Origin: Flavihumibacter solisilvae
GTDB taxonomy: Bacteria; Bacteroidota; Bacteroidia; Chitinophagales; Chitinophagaceae
NCBI RefSeq assembly: GCF_000814475.1
Contig: NZ_JSVC01000029.1
Location: 1 to 42,581 of the forward strand
Direction: 5' to 3'
Length of the DNA: 42,581 nt
Below, in pieces: positions 40,831 to 42,581 of this stretch. Position numbers and translations under genes: made by a program. The notes under the pieces were generated by a model. It was not told the DNA's origin, did not search any database, and was given only the letters and a program-made list of their open reading frames with translations. The stretch's first letter is position 1, and each line of letters opens with the position of its first letter.

Positions 40831-42036
40831 ATGACCCCTTCAGCCAAGTCACCGAAGGTGCCCAGCTTATTGACTTCACAATCTGCTGTGGCACAAAAGT
40901 TTAGGGAAAGATTTAAGTCCGATCCCACTATTATAGTAAGTTCTCCCGGCCGTATCAACCTGATCGGCGAACACACCGACTACAACAATGGTTTTGTACT
41001 GCCGGCCGCAATCGACAAAACGATTTCACTGGCTGTTTCCCAACGCGACGACGATCAGTTGCACTTTCTCGCTGCAGACTTTAATGATATTCATGCCGGA
41101 ACATATACGGATTTTCGAAAATCTACAAAGCTCTGGCCTGACTATATTAATGGAGTGTTACAACAATTACAGGAAAGAGGTTTTCCGCTGACCGGGCTGA
41201 ATATCGCTATTGGCGGAGATATTCCTTCGGGGGCCGGACTTTCATCATCTGCTGCGCTGGAATGCTCGGTTGTATTTGCGGTAAATGAGCTTCTCGGGTA
41301 TGGACTCTCAAAAATGGATATGGTGCGTATTGCACAGGCGGCTGAGAATCACTTTGTGGGGGTTAAATGCGGGATAATGGACCAGTTCGCCAGCATGTTC
41401 GGAAAAAAGAACCATGCTATCCTGCTCGACTGCCGCAACCTGAAATATGAATATGTCCCTTTTGACCTTCACCAGTATGCAATCCTCCTGCTCGACACAC
41501 AGGTCAAACACTCGCTCGCTTCAGGCGAATACAATATCAGGCGCGAACAATGTGAAATGGGAGTCAGGGCACTCCGCAAAATCTATCCGCAGGTGGAAAG
41601 TCTTCGCGATGCCAACCGGGCAATGATAGAATACACCCTCAGGGATATGGTGCCGGATGTAGTCTACAACCGATGTAAATACGTGGTGGAAGAAAACCTG
41701 CGCTTACAGGTAGGTTGCGAAGCCTTGAGAAGAAACGACCTGGTGGGTTTCGGTAAAAAAATGTACGCTTCGCATACTGGTCTCAGCAAGCTGTACGAGG
41801 TAAGTTGTCCTGAATTGGATTACCTGGTCGAACTTGCCCGTGAAGAGCATGCCATTATTGGTGCAAGGATGATGGGGGGCGGTTTTGGCGGCTGTACCAT
41901 CAATCTTATCCGCAAACCTTATATCAATGAAGTTGTTCAAAGGTTGGGCGACGCGTTTGCCAACAGGTTCGGGCAAAAACCACTTTCGCATATATGTAAC
42001 CTTTCTGACGGAACGCATGTGGTTTCCGCAGGATAA
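40831..42036 (+). CDS. galK: galactokinase
   Basis: GHMP kinase that phosphorylates alpha-D-galactose with ATP to galactose-1-phosphate (EC 2.7.1.6), the first step of the Leloir pathway. 401 residues, full length. The substrate signature PGRINLIGEHTDYNNGFVLP (39-58), the ATP-binding PSGAGLSSSAALE (about 132-144) and the C-terminal GGGFGGCTI motif are all intact. No galT, galE or galM lies in the window. TAATTTAG at 40798-40805 is a near match to a -7 element 25 nt upstream. The divergent AraC gene may regulate it. The next gene begins 28 bp behind. Confidence 0.97.
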   Translation: MTPSAKSPKVPSLLTSQSAVAQKFRERFKSDPTIIVSSPGRINLIGEHTDYNNGFVLPAAIDKTISLAVSQRDDDQLHFLAADFNDIHAGTYTDFRKSTKLWPDYINGVLQQLQERGFPLTGLNIAIGGDIPSGAGLSSSAALECSVVFAVNELLGYGLSKMDMVRIAQAAENHFVGVKCGIMDQFASMFGKKNHAILLDCRNLKYEYVPFDLHQYAILLLDTQVKHSLASGEYNIRREQCEMGVRALRKIYPQVESLRDANRAMIEYTLRDMVPDVVYNRCKYVVEENLRLQVGCEALRRNDLVGFGKKMYASHTGLSKLYEVSCPELDYLVELAREEHAIIGARMMGGGFGGCTINLIRKPYINEVVQRLGDAFANRFGQKPLSHICNLSDGTHVVSAG

Positions 42037-42064
42037 AAAGAAATAGTATTTTGCCCTCCATTAT

Positions 42065-42514
42065 ATGTTATCCGCTAAAGCTCAATATGCCATCCACGCA
42101 CTTACCTACCTGGGTGAGCATTACCAGCGGGGTTTTATTCCCATAAACGTGATCGCCGAAAAACGAAAGATCCCGGCAAAATTCCTGGAAGCTATCCTCC
42201 TCGAATTCAGGAAAGCTGGTGTGCTCGGAAGTAAGGCCGGCAAAAACGGGGGCTATTACCTGCTTAAACACCCGAGCAAAATCCAGATGGTACAGATCCT
42301 GCGATTGATGGATGGTCCCATAGCGTTGCTTCCCTGTGTGAGCAAGATGTTCTATGAGCCCTGCAGGCTTTGTCCTTACCCGGAATCCAATTGTAACATC
42401 AGGCAGATTTTCTTTGAAGTCCGCGATGCGACGCTCCAGGTCATTGAAGGCAAGACCCTCCAGGACCTTATGCAGAAAGGTAGTGCCGGCTTTGATACAG
42501 ACTTCATGATTTAG
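42065..42514 (+). CDS. Rrf2 family regulator with four cysteines
   Basis: Winged-helix regulator of 149 residues. The N-terminal MLSAKAQYAIHALTYLGEH (1-19) and the recognition region IPAKFLEAILLEFRKAGVL (36-54), followed by GKNGGYYL, are standard Rrf2. Four cysteines form C-x8-C-x2-C-x6-C (91, 100, 103, 110), likely ligands of an iron-sulfur cluster. The spacing differs from IscR (C-x5-C-x5-C), so the sensed signal may differ. It lies 28 bp after galK. No cysteine-desulfurase or sulfur genes are seen before the window ends, so its targets are unknown. The 67 bp after its stop are AT-rich with no gene. Confidence 0.88.
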   Translation: MLSAKAQYAIHALTYLGEHYQRGFIPINVIAEKRKIPAKFLEAILLEFRKAGVLGSKAGKNGGYYLLKHPSKIQMVQILRLMDGPIALLPCVSKMFYEPCRLCPYPESNCNIRQIFFEVRDATLQVIEGKTLQDLMQKGSAGFDTDFMI

Positions 42515-42581
42515 TAAGAATCTGTCACTTTAATCTAATATTTAATAGTATTTTGATTGATTTTCAGCTACTTGTTTACGC

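Noticed and set aside
1-42581. CRISPR arrays, prophage or defence island
   Set aside because: I saw no regularly spaced repeats, phage structural genes or known defence genes on either strand.

Overview
The window looks like chromosomal DNA of a Bacteroidota bacterium, most likely from the Chitinophagaceae or a close relative. Several things point there: the gene families (YfhO, a DUF2723/TMEM260-like protein, the exonuclease/GIY-YIG fusion, the 'Gcr'-type membrane protein, a ChlI-like ATPase with a VWA partner); promoters of the Bacteroidota type (-33 TTTG, -7 TAnnTTTG) upstream of many genes; and few Shine-Dalgarno sequences. The genus assignment is inference; no rRNA gene is present. GC content is moderate and even by eye. 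I saw no transposase, integrase, phage gene or CRISPR array.

Layout. (1) About 0-8.8 kb: the edge of a surface-glycan locus. An FkbM methyltransferase lies on the minus strand. A plus-strand unit follows (SAM methyltransferase, GT4, GT2, GT2, all overlapping). It meets a minus-strand unit (YfhO, GT2, GT2) head-on with directly abutting stop codons. (2) 8.8-11.1 kb: a small membrane protein with a queuosine-precursor transporter, then a GNAT acetyltransferase and a PrsW-type membrane protease. (3) 11.2-21.8 kb: a secreted zinc-protease/propeller/barrel protein, valS, a large MscS channel, a DnaQ-like exonuclease fused to a UvrC-type GIY-YIG nuclease, and an esterase. A 35-codon membrane-peptide ORF (20743-20850, minus) is a new call made by reading the DNA. 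(4) 21.7-25.1 kb: clpS-aat (N-degron pathway), a Gcr-family membrane protein, and two identical tRNA-Val(TAC) genes separated by a pair of covarying palindromes. (5) 25.2-34.0 kb: housekeeping genes mtaB, DUF4258-plsC-priA and murB, then a ChlI-like ATPase and its VWA partner. (6) 34.1-39.0 kb: DUF2723 GT-C protein, SAM hydrolase and SDR. (7) 39.2-42.5 kb: tRNA-Lys(TTT), NUDIX, AraC regulator, galK and an Rrf2-type Fe-S regulator.

How the parts work together: the glycosyltransferases, methyltransferases and YfhO probably build and modify a cell-surface glycan, and the DUF2723 protein may glycosylate exported proteins. ClpS and Aat form the recognition and tagging halves of the Leu/Phe N-degron route. 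The translation genes (valS, mtaB, tRNA-Val, tRNA-Lys, queuosine transport) are dispersed. Transcription is compact: four convergent gene pairs abut or overlap, and three genes have a -7 promoter element only 4-7 nt before the start codon, suggesting leaderless mRNAs.

I found no clear new multi-gene defence or metabolic system. The most unusual signals are the covarying palindromes between the tRNA-Val genes, the leaderless-promoter pattern, the 35-residue membrane peptide, the cysteine-rich anchored DUF4258 protein, the three-module protease and the ATPase/VWA pair. Starts were moved from the longest ORF where evidence favoured it (methyltransferase, esterase, aat, mtaB, VWA, ATPase, DUF2723, AraC).
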